From positions 186,001-250,000 of the forward strand of contig JAVXUO010002980.1 in assembly GCA_033065855.1 (NCBI GenBank): DNA of 64,000 bases. Reading direction: 5' to 3'. Below are positions 1 through 12,492 of the stretch, one piece after another. A model generated the notes under the pieces. The model was not told the origin of the DNA. It searched no databases and worked only from the letters and a program-made list of their open reading frames with translations. The first letter of the stretch is position 1. Every line of letters starts with the position of its first letter. Both the position numbers and the translations under genes were made by a program. Source of the DNA: Escallonia rubra. Its lineage: Eukaryota > Streptophyta > Magnoliopsida > Escalloniales > Escalloniaceae.

Positions 1-3000
1 TGTGCATGTCTATTCACGAAGCGCGTCCTGAGTTCTCTCCACAACAAGACACTTAAAATGTTTATAATTTTATTTCATATTGACAATATAATCTGATGAT
101 ATCTCATATTTTTACATCTTAAAGGTTTGAAAAGCTCTCAAATATAGTAATTAAGAATGATTTAATTGCACTTTTTTTTTCTAGTACGTATTTGATTTAT
201 TTTCAAAATCTCATTTTCGCTTTTATAACCACTTTGTTCATCATGCTATCTTATCAAAGCAAAAAATTGACTTATAATTTGATTATTAATTTTATATATT
301 ATATAGATAATTTGCTTTTAATGATTATGTTATTTGCAAATACATATACATTTAACTAATCATAATAAAATTAAATTAACTGTAACTTAACTTTTTGTTC
401 TAAATCTCATATTTGCAAATACATATACATTTTTGTTCTAGATATATGACTGTTTATCTTCGTATTAGAAAGTTAGTTTTAAGAACATGATAGTCAAATT
501 TAAATCCTAGAAAATTAGAAAATTTAGAGTTTTAAAAGAAAATTTTAAATAAGCTTAAAAATAGGGATCACATCAAAAATATTATTTGCATACCTTTATA
601 TACACTAACATGTTTAGTATATAGGTTTAAGTCCTTTTTAACTATCACATTTACGAATAAGCTTTACCGTTATTGTGATTTTAAGTAATAACAATTATAT
701 AGTCATTTTTTGTTCGTACGGTCTCATAAAAAAAAAGTCAAAATTTTTAATGTACTAAAAGGATTTTAAGGATGAATCAATTGTTACATCATTAAAATAA
801 AATGAAAATGAATAAATTATTACATCATTTTTATTGTTTCAATCTCATTTGTAACATCATTTTTTTTCTTTTCCAAATCTAATATTTTATTTTTATTTTT
901 TAGATATATAACTTTGTCATACTAGAAAGTATTTTTAAGGATGCAATAGTTAAATTTAAGTCCTGATAATTTACTTCATTAGTTAGTTAGAGCTTCAGAA
1001 TGTTTAGAATTAGTTTTTCAACTTTATAAGGCTTACTAATATGAAAATTAACTTATCAATAAATAAGGACCCATTCAAAATAATATTATTTTCATTTTTT
1101 AGATATATGAATTTTTATATTTATATTGGAGAGTGGTTTTGATGATACAATACTTAAAATTAAGTCCTATTAAGTTAATCCTTTAATTATTTAGTCTTAG
1201 AACGTTTATAATTATTTTTTCAGTTATATAATGCTTAGTACTATAGAAATTAATTTATAAATCAATAAGGACCCCATCCAAGATAGTATTTCAGGCCTTT
1301 AGTGACACTTATAAAATTAGTTAGAGTTTTCGAGTGTTTAGAATTAGCTCTTCAACTATATAACGCATACTAATATGAATATTAACTTTTCAATGAATAA
1401 GGGCCACATTCAAGATAATATTATTTTCGTTTTTTAGATGTATGAATTTTTATATTCATTGAAGAGTGGTTTTGAGCATATAATACTCAAAATTAAGTTT
1501 TAATGAGTTAATCCATTAATTAGTCAGAGTTTCAGAATGTTTAAAATTAGAATTTCAATTATATAAGGCTTACTAATATAAAAATTAACTTATCAAGAAA
1601 TAAGGACCTCATCAAGATGGTATTTTAGACCTTTGGTGATACTTATAAAATTCGTTAGAGTTTCAGAATGTTTAGGAATTAGTTTTTCAACTACATAAGG
1701 CTTACTAATATGAAAATTAATTTATCAATAAATAAGGATCCCATTGAAGTTCATATATTTTCGTTTTTTAGATATATGAATTTTTATATTCATATTGGAG
1801 AGTGATTTTGAGGATACAATACTCAAAACTAAGCCTTATTAAGTTAATTTATTAATTAGTTAGAGTCTTCGAACGTTTAGAATTATTTTTTCAACTATAT
1901 AAGGCTTACTAATATAGAAATTAATTTATCAAGAAAAAGGATCTCATCCTAGATGGTATTTCAGACCTTTAGTGACATTTATAAAATTAGTTAGAGTTTC
2001 AGAATGTTAAAAATTAGTTTTTCAACTATATAAGGCTTACTTATATAGAAATGAAGTTATCAATAAATAAGGACCCATTCAAGATCGATGAGTATTTTTC
2101 GTATATTACATATATATATATGAATAATGAGAGTACATTTAACTCAATTAGAATGTCAATTTTTTCCTTCTAAATCTAATATTTTATTTTTATTTTTTTG
2201 ATATAGGATTTTTATATTCACATTAAAGAATATTTTGAAGAATACAATAGTCATAATAAGTTAGTATATTGATTACGTTGAGTTCTAAAATGTTTAGAAC
2301 TAATTTTTAAATTATATAACCCTCATTATTCTTGCGAAATTAATCAAATTTTAAAATAAACTACCTATCAAAATTCAAATCAATTGTTAGATCATTTTTT
2401 TTCTAAGTCTCGTAAGTTGTTTAATCTTAATTTTTCTTCTTAATTGAAAGTATCATTTCGTGTTACATAGGGCTTACAGAAAATCCTCATTACTCTTGCA
2501 AAATTAATTAGATATAAAGTAAGGATCCTATCAAAATTTAAAAGTAATTTTTAGATCACGTTTTTATTAAATCTCATAAGTTAGTTTTTGGGTCTATGGA
2601 TTTTATTTCACATTAGAAAACACTTTTAAGGATGTAATTGTCAAAATGAAGTCTTAATAGATTAGTATATTGATTAGATAGAGTTTTAGAATGATTAGAA
2701 TTAGTTTTAAAATTACTATTTTCCTTCTAAATCAAAAGTATTATTTTCGTTTTTTATTTATGTGAGTTTTTATATTCATATTAGATATTCATATTAGTTT
2801 TTATACTCATTGTTTTTTTAACTTACAGTTCAAAGAAACTAAAGCAAATATATTTACGTATGCAAATATTGCGCAATAATTGCATGACAATATAATCAAG
2901 GTTTAAATAGTTAAAATTAAAGCCTAATACGTAAATATATGTCTGTAGCATAGAATTTAAACGATGTACAATTGATTTTCTAGACTTATAAGGTATACAA

Positions 3001-4150
3001 ATATCGCGATAATCACCACAAATTTTTTAACATTAAGTCGTACTAAAGAGTTTTAGTTGTTTTCTAAATCCTTATATATGGGATATAACCACTTTGGTGG
3101 TCGTGAGATCTTATTTAAAATTGCTGACTTATAATTACATTATTTAATTTTAAAGATTTTAAAGATGAGTATTCTTTGTATATTACATATATATCTATAT
3201 ATATGAATAATGATAGTACATTTAACTCAATTAGAACGTCAATTTTTTCCCTTCTAAATCTCATATTTTATTTTTATTTTTTTGATATATGAAATTTTAT
3301 ATTCACATTAAAAAGTTTTTTAAGAGTACAATAGTCATAATAAGTTAGTATATTGATTACGTTGAGTTCTAAAATGTTTAGAATTAATTTTTAAATTTTA
3401 TAACCCTCATTATTCTTGCAAAATTTAAAATAAACTACCTATCAAAATTCAAATCAATTGTTAGATCATTTTTTTCTAAGTCTCGTAAGTTGTTTAATCT
3501 TAATTTTTCTTCTTAATTGAAAGTATCATTTTGTGTTACATAGGGCTTACAAAAAATCCTCATTACTCTTGCAAAATTAATTAGATATGAAATAAGGATC
3601 CTATCAAAATTTAAAAGTAATTATTAGATCACGTTTTTATTCTAAATCTCATCGGTTAGTTTTTGGGTCTATGGATTTTAATTTTCATATTAGAAAATAC
3701 TTTTAAGGACATAATTGTCAAAATGAAGTCTTAATAGATTAGTATATTGATTAGGTATAGTTTTAGATTTTTTTCCTTCTAAATGAAAAGTATTATTTTC
3801 GTTTTTTATTTATATGAGGATTTATATTCATATTAGATAGTAATTCTGAAGATACAATAATCAATATTAAGTCCTAATAAGTTAGTATTAATAAGGTTGA
3901 GTTTTAGAATGATTAGAATTAATTTTTAAATTTTAAGGACATAATTGTAAGAAAGAAGTCTTAATACAATAGTATATTGGTTAGGTAGAATTTTAAAATG
4001 ATTAGAATTAGTTTTTGAACTAAATAAGACTTACCAATATAGAAGTTAATTATTCTTAAAATAAGGATCTGACGACGTGTCATATAAAGAAGCGATGATG
4101 TGTCGCGTGAAGAAGTTATCAATACCTTTCTCGCTTTGCTTATTATATAT
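1..4150. repeat. AT-rich degenerate tandem-repeat mosaic
   Basis: No coding frame is visible. The stretch consists of diverged copies of a few AT-rich modules such as TTAGAGTTTCAGAATGTTTA and CTATATAAGGCTTACTAATA. From about 960 to 2,100 they form a tandem array with a period near 333 bp. A block of roughly 650-700 bp at 2,090-2,800 recurs at 3,162-3,850. The stretch ends near GACGTGTCATATAAAGAAG (about 4,073), which resembles the end of the AT-rich stretch near 9,610. I see no transposase, so it is either satellite-like DNA or the body of non-autonomous elements. Confidence 0.6.
960..2100. repeat. Tandem array, ~333-bp two-part unit
   Basis: The landmark AAATAAGGACCCATTCAA and its variants recur at about 1,066, 1,395, 1,733 and 2,065 (spacing 329-338). 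A second variant, AAGGACCTCATC followed by a GGTATTTCAGACCTTTAGTGA-like stretch, recurs at about 1,267, 1,600 and 1,935 (spacing 333-335). Each unit therefore contains two related sub-units of about 200 and 130 bp, a small higher-order repeat. At least three copies are present, each considerably diverged. Confidence 0.6.
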
Positions 4151-5684
4151 TACTAGCCCGAGTCGATTATATTTAACAATCTATTTATCCGTACGTTTGA
4201 GTGTCAGTATATTTTGGTAGAGTAAAAGTTAATTATTTAGGCATTATGTCGATGATTTTGAACAAAGCTTTATTTTCGCGTGAAGCGAACTATCAAATTT
4301 AGTAGATGTCGTATTCATGCATTTCATATATATGTATCATCATAATATAAAGAAACCCTAAAAAAAATATAAAACTGAAAAATGTTCCAAAAGAATAAAT
4401 ATCGAACTAATTCTACATTTATTACATTTGTGAAATATCGTACGATTACAAATGATAGTTAAAGACAATATTAAAATAACAATCATATGGGTCTTTTTAA
4501 GTATTATTATATCACCATGCAATTGAGTGAAAGATAAGTCAAAATGTCAAATGGATAAAATTTTGTTCAAGTCTAATTTATCGTATAGACTGATAGACTG
4601 TGATATAAGGGGCTGGAACGACTTAGGATTAACAAATTCTTTTTTATGTTCAATTACTTTATTTTTCTCCTTTATAGATTATTGACTGAGTTCTAATTTT
4701 ACAATATATTCTAGTGATTATAGTAATGCCTAAGTTCTAATAATTTCATTTGTTCATTAAGAGTATAAAGCAATTTTACATCCTGAATTATGAGCTACAA
4801 TATTTATTTTAACAACTACCATGATTTTTCATATTTAAAGTTTGTTTAAGTGCTAGTAATTCATATTAATTTCTAGTAAGCTTCAACAACAATTTCAATA
4901 TATAATTTTGTCTCTCATGTTTTTACATTCTTTCTTATTTAGAGTTTTCCAAGGTGCAAGTAAGAGTACAAAACTTTTTATCTTTACTTATCTTTTACTC
5001 TATAAATTTTGGATCGTACCTTGTTGAACACTTTAGGTGATAAAATTCATAATAAAATACCAATAATTTAATTTATAAATTAAGTATAGTATAAAAAAAT
5101 CTCCAACTTATGAGATATAAAATTATTTCAATATATAATTTTTTTCTCTCATGTTTTTATATTATTTATTAGTTAGAGTTTTTTGAAAGCGCGAGTAAAC
5201 TAATAATTGATGATGTACAGAGCTTATGACTTGATACTTCTAATTGATTTTTTTTTTCGCATTTAAAAGGAGTATATGATTTCAGTTTGAGAGGTCGAAG
5301 TTATCTAACTAACAATTAATTTGTGAAACTGAATTTCTATTATGGCATTTTAAAGTTTGTTTGAACATTAAGTCAAATAAGGTGTGATTCCTTTTATTTG
5401 TTTTGGATTTTTTAGGTGTGTATGATTTTAATTTCAAAGTTTGTTCTATTTAAATAAAATTAATTCTTGAATGCAGATCTATTTTGATATTTTGACGTAT
5501 TTTAAAAAATGAAGTCATTTTTGGTTTGTATATTGCTTTCGTAAATAAAAAACAAAAAAACCTTTTTTTTTTAGTATAGTCTTTAGTTTCATACATGATT
5601 GTCGTAGTTCTCTTAAAAATTTTAAAGTCATCTTGAGGTTTTAATAGTCAAAATCAAAGCCTAATATGTAAATATATGTCTATA
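4151..5684. other. AT-rich intergenic DNA, no gene seen
   Basis: No reading frame, RNA gene or bounded element is recognisable. The sequence TACTAGCCCGAGTCGATT at 4,151-4,168 matches the flank of the hairpin at 9,752-9,770 but lacks the hairpin. On the minus strand it reads CTAG followed by T, a Helitron-type 3' end. The stretch 5,270-5,640 has diverged counterparts at 7,440-7,700. Confidence 0.4.
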
Positions 5685-6968
5685 GAATAGAGCTTTGAAA
5701 AAAGATCAAAAGCTCACCTCTCTCTAAAAACCAAAAAGTCTCTGCCTTCTCTCTACAACCTATCTTCCCACCGCAAAGCATCCATGGCCGCCCCACCGTG
5801 CGTAGGTGCGCGTGGGGCGGCGGCCAGAATCCGGCCTAGCTTTTGATTGTTTCCGTCTAGATGTGTGTTGGATTCTTTGAGGTTAGGGTACTTTCGTGGG
5901 CGGAGATGGATGGAGGTGGCCGACGGGGACAACGGCGGTGCGGTGAGGCGCCATCTCCCTCGGTCTGCGCCGATCTCTCTCGATCTATGTTGATCTGGAT
6001 TTTTTCCTCGATCTGCTAGCTCGTTTGGACCGAATCGATGTGGCCGGGATTTCACCGGATGTTGCCGGAATCCTGCCGGCAGAGTGTGGGATCTACAGGC
6101 TCTGGGTGATCGTGCTCAATAATAGGCTTGATTGACGAGGTTGTCGTTGCTAGGGTTTCGTCTTAATTTATGACAGTAACCGGATCTCCACCGGCGGCGA
6201 CCGGAAACGCACCGGCGGCGGCCGGAAAAAAAAAACCGGCGGGGGCAGAAATTTCCGGCAGCAGTGGGGGCTCAAAAGCAGGATGGGGGGGGGGGGGGGG
6301 TTTGAATTTTGGGTTTACTGGTTTCTGAGTTTGGGTTGTCCTCGGGTGGGGGGTGGGGGGGGGGGGGGGGTTGGGGCCTTGGGAGGGGGAGGGGGTATAG
6401 GGTAACCTGCTCTAGGAAGGGGGGGGGGGATGGTTTTCAGTCTTGCTTAGCCGGCCATGTTTTGTTTGGTTTGTTGCCCGATAGCCGGTTGTGATAGTTT
6501 TGGTTTGTTCCCCGGGTTTTTCGGTTGCCGTGTTTGGGGGGTGGCAAGGTCGGTAAAATATGGTGACCCATGCATGATTTACATCCTCTTGTTTTTTAGC
6601 GCTGCGATCCCTTTTGGTTATCGAGTTCACCTTCGATCTTCGTAGGGCTACGTAATCGTACTTCTTCATTGTAATCTTTGTACTTTTAATTTTGTTTGCT
6701 TCTGTTTTTATTTGTCGTTGTTTATAATCTGTAGGCCTACACCTATTACTTTAAGTTAGGCTGAAGTGTAGGATATGCTCTGCTTCAGTTTAATTGTAAT
6801 TAGTTTACGGTCTATAGGTTAGTGGTTTAATTTCTTGTATACTCTGAGTCACGAAATTGTCGTGACCTTTTTCAGCCGTTTGGCAAAATCTTGTAATCGC
6901 TTCAAAGCACTTTAATTTCAATGCTATTCTCATCTTTATCAAAAAAAAAAAAAGAATAGAGCTTTGAA
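5685..6968 (+). mobile_element. Non-autonomous poly(A) retroposon, copy A
   Basis: The element body (5,700-6,953) is flanked by a 15-bp direct repeat, GAATAGAGCTTTGAA, at 5,685-5,699 and 6,954-6,968. It ends in TTTATC plus a run of 13 A. This combination is the signature of target-primed reverse transcription by an L1-type machinery. It is far longer than a SINE and encodes no RT. The 5' part is GC-rich and starts with a strong hairpin (arms 5,786-5,796 and 5,812-5,825). A G-run-rich tract lies at about 6,284-6,432. A near-identical copy lies at 29,290-30,586. Short ORFs inside it follow the base composition and are not convincing proteins. Confidence 0.85.
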
Positions 6969-9726
6969 GGTTGTACAATTGATTTTCTAGTTTTATATTT
7001 ATTTACAAAATCGGGACAATTATAGTAACATATTTTTCAATAATAAATCGTAGTAAAGAGTTAACAAGTAGGGGATGATTTCAATATTATTTTATTTTTT
7101 GTTATTTTGAAATATTTTTGAAGTGTTAAAAGTTAAAATTAAGGCCTAGTATATGAGTATATAGATTATGTAGGGTTTTAGAAGGTATAGAATTAGCTAG
7201 TTTTCTAGTTTTAGAAGGTATAAAAAAATTGGGCAAATTAGACCTACGATTTGTCAAAAATAAACCATATAAAAGTGTTAGTAAGTTAGGTAAAAAAGAA
7301 AAAAGACATGAAAACAAATAAGAAATTGTGTTGCATAATTAGAAGATAAGAGACGACATGAATATTCATGTTTGTTTATTTCTAATTCAGTAATCTCAAA
7401 AATTATTTATGAAATTAAACTGTTATTTCTGTATTTTAAGAGTTAAGTCATATTCAGTTTGATTCTTTTTTTTAGTTTGCATTTATTGGTGTATATGATT
7501 CCGATTTAAAAGTTGATGTCACACAATTAAAATTATGTTCTTAAGTAAATTATCATGTTGGTGTTTTAAATTTTTTTAAAAAATTAAGTCATATTCGCTT
7601 TGTATATCACTTTTCGTAAATAGAAATGAAATTAAAGATCTTTATTTGTAAGTCATACACAAATATGATTCCCAATTTATAATTTAAGGTCAATTTTGTG
7701 ACATAGCATCATGTTTATTTTCGAGTCCTTTACTTTTTTTATCCATATTTATCAAAATTACATATCCGGCATCATCATTATTTACTTTGATCTATTATTA
7801 AAAAATTTATAGTTATTGTTGTCATAATTTTAGTTTACCTTATATGAGTAAAAGAAACCAATTCTACACTTTCTAAAAGTCTATCCAATGAATGTATAAA
7901 CATATTAGGACTTAAGTTTAACTATTAATACCTCAAAAAACACTTTAAGATAACAAAATAAAGACTGAAAATATGAAGAATTTTTTTTTAAAATTAAGTC
8001 ATACATGATTCCCAATTTATAATTTGAGTTCAATTTTGCGACACATCATCATGTTTTTGTTTTAGTCCTTTTCTTTCTTATCCATATTTATCAAAATTAT
8101 ACATGCACCGTGATTCTTTACTTTGATTTATTATTAGAAATTCGTAGTTGGTGTTGCCATAATTTTAGTTTACCTTATATGAGTAGAAAACTAATTCTAC
8201 ACCTTCTAAAACTCTATCTAATCAATGTATCAACATATTAGGACTTAATTTTGAGTATTAATACCTAAAAAAAACTTTAAGATCATAAAAAGAAACACTC
8301 AAAATGTAAAACAAATGTAAAATAGTTTTAAAAATTAAGTCATATGACTTTTTAAATTATATTCAAAAGATCTTGATTTGTAAATTATTTATCTTTGATT
8401 TCATACAAGATTTTTGTATTTTACATTTTGAGATTTTTATTTTATTTTAAAAGTACTTTTTAAGGTGTTAGTAGTAAAAGTTAAGGCCTTATATGTTGGT
8501 ATATTGAATAGGTAAAAGATGCAAAATTGGTTTTCTATTCTTATAAAGTTTAGTAAAATTATGCCAATAATCCCGGAAATTTTCAATAATAAATTATAGT
8601 TGAGAGTGATGATGCATGTGTGATTTTAGTAAGTAGAGTTTTGATGTATTAGTAGTAAAAATTAAGATCTTATACGTTAGTATATTAAATAGCTAGAAGG
8701 TGCAAAATTAATTATTTACTCTTATTAAGTTTAGTAAAATTATACCGATAATACCTGCTAATTTTTTAATAATAAACTATATAAAGTGTAATGATGTATG
8801 CGTGAGTTTAATAAGTAGATGTTTTTAAAGCACTTTTGGGGTGGTAGTAGTGAAAAATAATAGTAAAGAGTCATCAATCATTTGTGACCTTAATAAGAAG
8901 AGATTTTTAAAGTATTTTGAGGTGTTAGTAGTGAAAATTAAGATTTTATATGTTAGTATAATAAATATGTAGAGTTCAAGAAGTTGAAGAATTGATTTTT
9001 TACTCTTATAAAGTTTAGTGAAATAATGCCAATAATACCTACGAATTTTTAAATAATAAATTATAGTAAGAGTCATGATTCATGTGTGACTTTAAAAAGT
9101 AGAGGTTTTTATAGTAATTTTGGGATATTAGTAGTGAAAATTAAGACATTATATATTTTGGTATATTGAATAGGTAGAGTTTTAGAAGGTGTAGAATCAA
9201 TTTTCTACTCTTATAAAGTGTGGTGAAATTATGCCAATAATACCTACGAATTTTTTTATAGTAAGTTATAGTAAAGAATCATAACGCATGTGTAACTTTA
9301 ATAAGTAGAGGGTTTTAAAGTATTTTTGATGTGCTAGTAGCGAAAATTAAGACCTTATATGTAAGTATATTTAATAGGTAGAGTTTTAGCAGGTGCATAA
9401 TTAAGTTTCTACTCTCATAAAGTTTAGTAAAATTATGTCAATAATACCTGCGAATTTTTTAATAATAAATTATAGTAAAGAGTCATGGTACATGTGTGTC
9501 TCTAATAAGTAGAAGTGAGAACGAAATGTGATATCAAAACAAAGAGTCATGCGTGCTTATGTATCTCTAATAAGTAGAAGTGAAAAAGGAATGTGATATC
9601 AAAACAAACAGGATGACGTGTCGTATAAGTAAAAGGCAATGACATGTCGCAATATTAAAAGGGTTAAAAAGAAAAAAGAACACTAAAAAAAAGCTTATGT
9701 GTCGACTTGACAACGCACAATGCTTC
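6969..9726. repeat. AT-rich mosaic with two repeat arrays
   Basis: No gene is visible. It continues the AT-rich sequence interrupted by retroposon copy A. A block of about 310 bp at 7,650-7,965 recurs at about 7,997-8,300, sharing GATTCCCAATTTATAAT and CCATATTTATCAAAATTA. From about 8,450 to 9,520 lies a tandem array with a 190-210 bp period, marked by GTGTTAGTAGTGAAAATTAAG and TACTCTTATAAAGTTTAGT. A short duplication around AATGTGATATCAAAACAAA ends it at about 9,525-9,606. Confidence 0.6.
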
Positions 9727-9770
9727 GTCTATTATATATACTAATCCAGTAACCCGGGCAAGGCCCGGGT
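9727..9770. other. Helitron-like terminal hairpin
   Basis: TCTATTATATATACTAATCC is followed by a perfect 8-bp stem ACCCGGGC/GCCCGGGT (9,752-9,759 and 9,763-9,770) with a 3-nt loop. GC-rich hairpins next to TATATATACTAG-like DNA are typical of plant Helitron ends. Read on the minus strand, the expected CTRR terminus after the hairpin is not clean (CTGGA, then TTAGT). The assignment is therefore tentative. The minus-strand RPA70-like gene at 10,179-12,492 would lie inside an element ending here. Confidence 0.35.
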
Positions 9771-10178
9771 CGATTTTCTTAAATGGTTTATGTATGCATA
9801 CATTTAAGTGCCTTTATATTTTCCAAAATGTGTCATATTGATGTATTTCGTATATGAAACAATGTTATAATGAAGAAAAGAACAATAAATCTATAATATT
9901 GAAATTGTTTCAGAATACTTAATGCCAAACCGTTCCTACATCGGTTATCGCTGTTCAACATAATATCTACGTTTATTTTCTCCAAATAGCAGTATTTATA
10001 TGAACATCTACTACCGCATCTATCAGCATGAACTTACCAAAATAGTTAAAAGCTATTATACAATTGTAATCAACAAATATAATTCCTAACTAAGATTGCT
10101 AATAACTTACTTAATGAGATTCCAGTCATTAACTAATCATTGATGTAGATTTCTTGGGAATTCTATTTTCCTCTATTA
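9771..10178. other. 3' flank of the RPA70-like gene
   Basis: About 400 bp of AT-rich DNA between the hairpin and the stop codon of the minus-strand gene. No further feature is visible. Confidence 0.4.
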
Positions 10179-12492
10179 TCAGTAGTCTTTTACTATCTTC
10201 TTTTTTACTATCTTCTTTGGCCTTCCCCTTTTTGGTCCATTCCTTTCTTTCGCTGTATTTGTTTCGACCCATTCATCATTATTTTCATGTTCTTCGTCAT
10301 CTGAATCTTCCAACTGTGATGTGTCATTACCTGCATGAGGTCGGTTTGTGCCATCTTCGTCATTTTCGGTACATGCTTTTCTCAGACGTTTCTTTGTAGC
10401 TGCTGTATTAAGCTTTTCAACAATTTGACTACTATCTTCAATCCCAGGAATATCATTTAGTACCTGAGGATTTCAATAGAATGTTCTTTTTATTATTAGA
10501 CTCGTATCTTTTCTACATTCATTGAAATTCTATAGTATAAAGTGATATTTGTTCGTACCTTCGTATCTGTAGATGGATCTTTATCCTCAAGCATGTTACT
10601 CTCGTCAAAAACTTTATTCACTGTGAAGTCTTCATATCCTTTATCGACGTTAAATTTTGATACCTTGACTTGGAAAATGAAGCTCTTACCCACTATGTTC
10701 TTGACAGATTTTGGAATTTCTTGCAGATCCTCCTCCTAAAATGATAGGTGTTTCTATTATCGTCCAAATAGACATATTTTGAAGTGTATATTAGTCGTCA
10801 TGCATTTACCTCCTTTTGTGCGTTAATGAGTTGGTGGGCCGGCATTTGTATTATCCTTTCTGCATCTCGGTTGAATATCACGAATGTAGTAACACCAGTT
10901 AGGTCTTGTACTTTTACTTGCAGTCTATACCTGGGAAAAAGTTGTCAACACAATGAATGGTTCAAAGTCAAAATGAAACTAATTCACTATATTTATCATC
11001 AAGTTACGTTTTCAGCATCAAATGTACCTTTGAATTTGTAGGTCAGTAACTTTCTTACATGTTTCGCAGTACAATGTGTCTTGAAAGGGCTTCAGTTTTT
11101 TATTACATTGGCATGCCGAGTAATACCAGCCATTTTCACTGAGAACTTGCAATATTGTGGCATTGCAGGTACATATGATTTCCTAAGAGCATAGCAATAA
11201 ATGAAATTAAGTAATATATTTCATGGGGAAAGAAAGGAATAACAACAACAATTGAACAAAATTCACACACCTTTTCTCTGTCATCCAGTTTCTTGTTCAG
11301 AATTTGGTTGATAGTCAACAGTTGGTTTTCTTGGGATTGGAACCATCTTCATTTCAAAATTTTGCTCTGGTGCACAATATATACTCTCTCTAAGGTCATG
11401 TACCTCTGTTATGTCCAAATTGGCATAAATCTTTGTTGCGCTTGTAGAATTCAACTGGATATTCCCTGTTTTATGTTTGTCATAGAGATTTTGTAAAGAA
11501 AGCAATATCTCAGAAATTCAATATACGCTATTAGAGTGAAATAAAAAGAATAACTGGAACAACATTGAGGGGAGTATATCTAACCGTTGAATGTTTTGAC
11601 TATTCCACCACAAACAATAAGCACAACTGTGGTCGTGGTTTGTTCTTTTAGCAAATTCTCCAATTCTAAAGCCTTCTCCGACCATAGGGTCACCTTCAAC
11701 TCTTGGCCCCTAAATATAACATAAATGCTTGTTAGTTACTCATCACTTTGGTGTTACTATGCAAAAGTTAGACATGAAAAGACAACATACCTGATGTTAA
11801 TCAAAATGATATCTTTCTTCAAGAGTTGTTTTTGGGTTGTGGGTTTGACTCCAAGGTTCTCGATGTCGCAAACTTTTGACAGAATTCCAACAACATCTAG
11901 ACAAAGTTCAAAACAATTGGTTATGCATTAGTCAAGTATAATATGGTATGATAGAATGGTTAATTCAAGATAATGAGGATGTTTTCACCTGTGAGGTATG
12001 TAACATCATGAGAGCGTTTGCCCAGCTCCTCATAGCTGACAATCTCAAACTTGTGCTCAGGCATTTTATCAATATTTTGCTTTAATTGCTGAATTTTTGT
12101 TGCATGGTACAACGTGATTACCAATGTTATTTTTGACAAAGGTCGGTATGTTCCTCTCGGTTGAGAAAGCTTCATGTTTGAGACTAAGTAAACATTTCCT
12201 TACTTAAACTGTGGCAAGAATGTGGACCTTTGATTTTTCCTTAAGAGAACATGTATTTGATTTTCCTGCAAAAGATATATTCTGCATAAAGAACTTTGTG
12301 TTGAAAGATACATATTCTCACTTTATAAAGTAGTACTGTACATACCTCCTGATCAAGAAATATTATATTCGAGTTGATGATCTCGTTCGTATTAGGATTA
12401 ATCCCATCCCACATCCGTGTGACCCTGACCTTAATGGTCCAGTCATCCTTCAAATCCGTGAGTTCAGATATTAGGCTGTATTTTCCTGCCAT
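10179..12492 (-). CDS. RPA70-like ssDNA-binding protein gene, 10 exons, one frameshift
   Basis: I reconstruct ten exons: 12,492-12,346; 12,265-12,204; 12,155-11,989; 11,896-11,791; 11,709-11,585; 11,465-11,271; 11,182-11,028; 10,930-10,810; 10,735-10,559; 10,463-10,179. All junctions are GT..AG. The protein (~510 aa) begins with the OB-fold signature of plant RPA1 (WTIKVRVTRMW), then TYRPLSKI, then DVVGILSKVCDIENLG and IYANLDI. Next comes a Cys4 zinc-binding region (CTCN, CQCN, CETC), an OB-fold DLTGVTTFVIFNRDAE, and an acidic tail ending in a KRGRPKK motif. It lacks the RPA1 N-terminal domain. RPA70 binds ssDNA in replication and repair, and plant Helitrons also encode such proteins. Exon 6 is 195 nt, one base out of phase, which implies a frameshift near 11,330-11,360. 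The 48-nt intron 2 is unusually short. It is therefore probably a recent pseudogene. Confidence 0.8.

Noticed and set aside
6309..6645. Gly-rich ORFs in retroposon copy A
   Set aside because: Follow the G-run tract; frames are not preserved in copy B.
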